From: JALYUA01 sp039931865
GTDB lineage: Bacteria; Acidobacteriota; Thermoanaerobaculia; UBA5066; Gp7-AA6
Assembly: GCA_039931865.1 (NCBI GenBank)
Contig: JBDTRB010000065.1
Coordinates: 1 to 21,972, forward strand
Reading direction: 5' to 3'
DNA length: 21,972 nucleotides
Numbering within the stretch: the first letter of the stretch is position 1; every line of letters begins with the position of its first letter. Of this stretch, positions 21,934 to 21,972 are shown piece by piece. A model generated the notes under the pieces. The model saw only the letters and a program-made list of their open reading frames with translations. It was not told the DNA's origin and ran no database searches. A program made the position numbers and the translations under genes.

Positions 21934-21970
21934 CCGGCGGCTCGGCCGGATGCGGCCTCGACCGCCGGCC
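21932..21970. other. Two-layer hairpin at the window edge
   Basis: GGCCGGCGG (21932-21940) pairs with CCGCCGGCC (21962-21970), and inside it GGCCG (21944-21948) pairs with CGGCC (21953-21957) around GATG. It directly abuts the REP-like copy and may be part of the same composite element; the window ends two bases later. Confidence 0.6.
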
Positions 21971-21972
21971 TG

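Overview
The window comes from a high-GC bacterium, most likely a member of the Acidobacteriota close to the Thermoanaerobaculia. The evidence is the gene content: a VWFA-related acidobacterial-type protein, a GWxTD protein, a DUF1844/TPR/DUF4388 gene group, a small secreted protein with a 'FWFF...NNIELVVKV...FWVFYGAL' core, and an HspR-type repressor behind dnaK. This lineage call is inference from family content; no rRNA or other marker is present.

Layout. (1) 1-4022: two secreted or periplasmic proteins on the minus strand (GWxTD, then VWA), with short tandem repeats in the gaps. (2) 4023-6942: a minus-strand heat-shock operon, dnaK-hsp20-hspR. It has a near-consensus sigma70 promoter overlapped by a HAIR-like inverted repeat, so it should be autorepressed by HspR. 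(3) 7152-10890: a minus-strand group of DUF1844 protein, multi-pass TPR/zinc-finger membrane protein, and DUF4388 protein with a pseudopilin-like tail. (4) 11001-11762: mazG on the plus strand. (5) 11821-17849: a minus-strand cell-envelope operon running AlkP-superfamily hydrolase, envC, an S41/CTP-like protein and a divergent polysaccharide deacetylase (yibQ family). The last three reproduce the envC-ctpA-yibQ order known from other bacteria. Here both the LytM domain and the CTP domain have lost their catalytic residues. (6) 18110-19820: a SAM methyltransferase and a small secreted protein on the plus strand. (7) 19817-21832: an LpxL/HtrB-like acyltransferase and a type IB topoisomerase on the minus strand.

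Main points of interest: an apparent pseudoprotease (Ser to Gly, Lys to Met) in the EnvC operon; a hairpin-dense divergent intergenic region at 17903-18066; a REP-like dispersed hairpin element present at least twice, with a third diverged copy; a signal peptide encoded upstream of the only conventional start of the TPR gene, possibly with an ACG start; and TANNNT elements placed exactly where leaderless transcription would begin at two genes. No rRNA, tRNA, CRISPR array, insertion sequence or prophage was seen.
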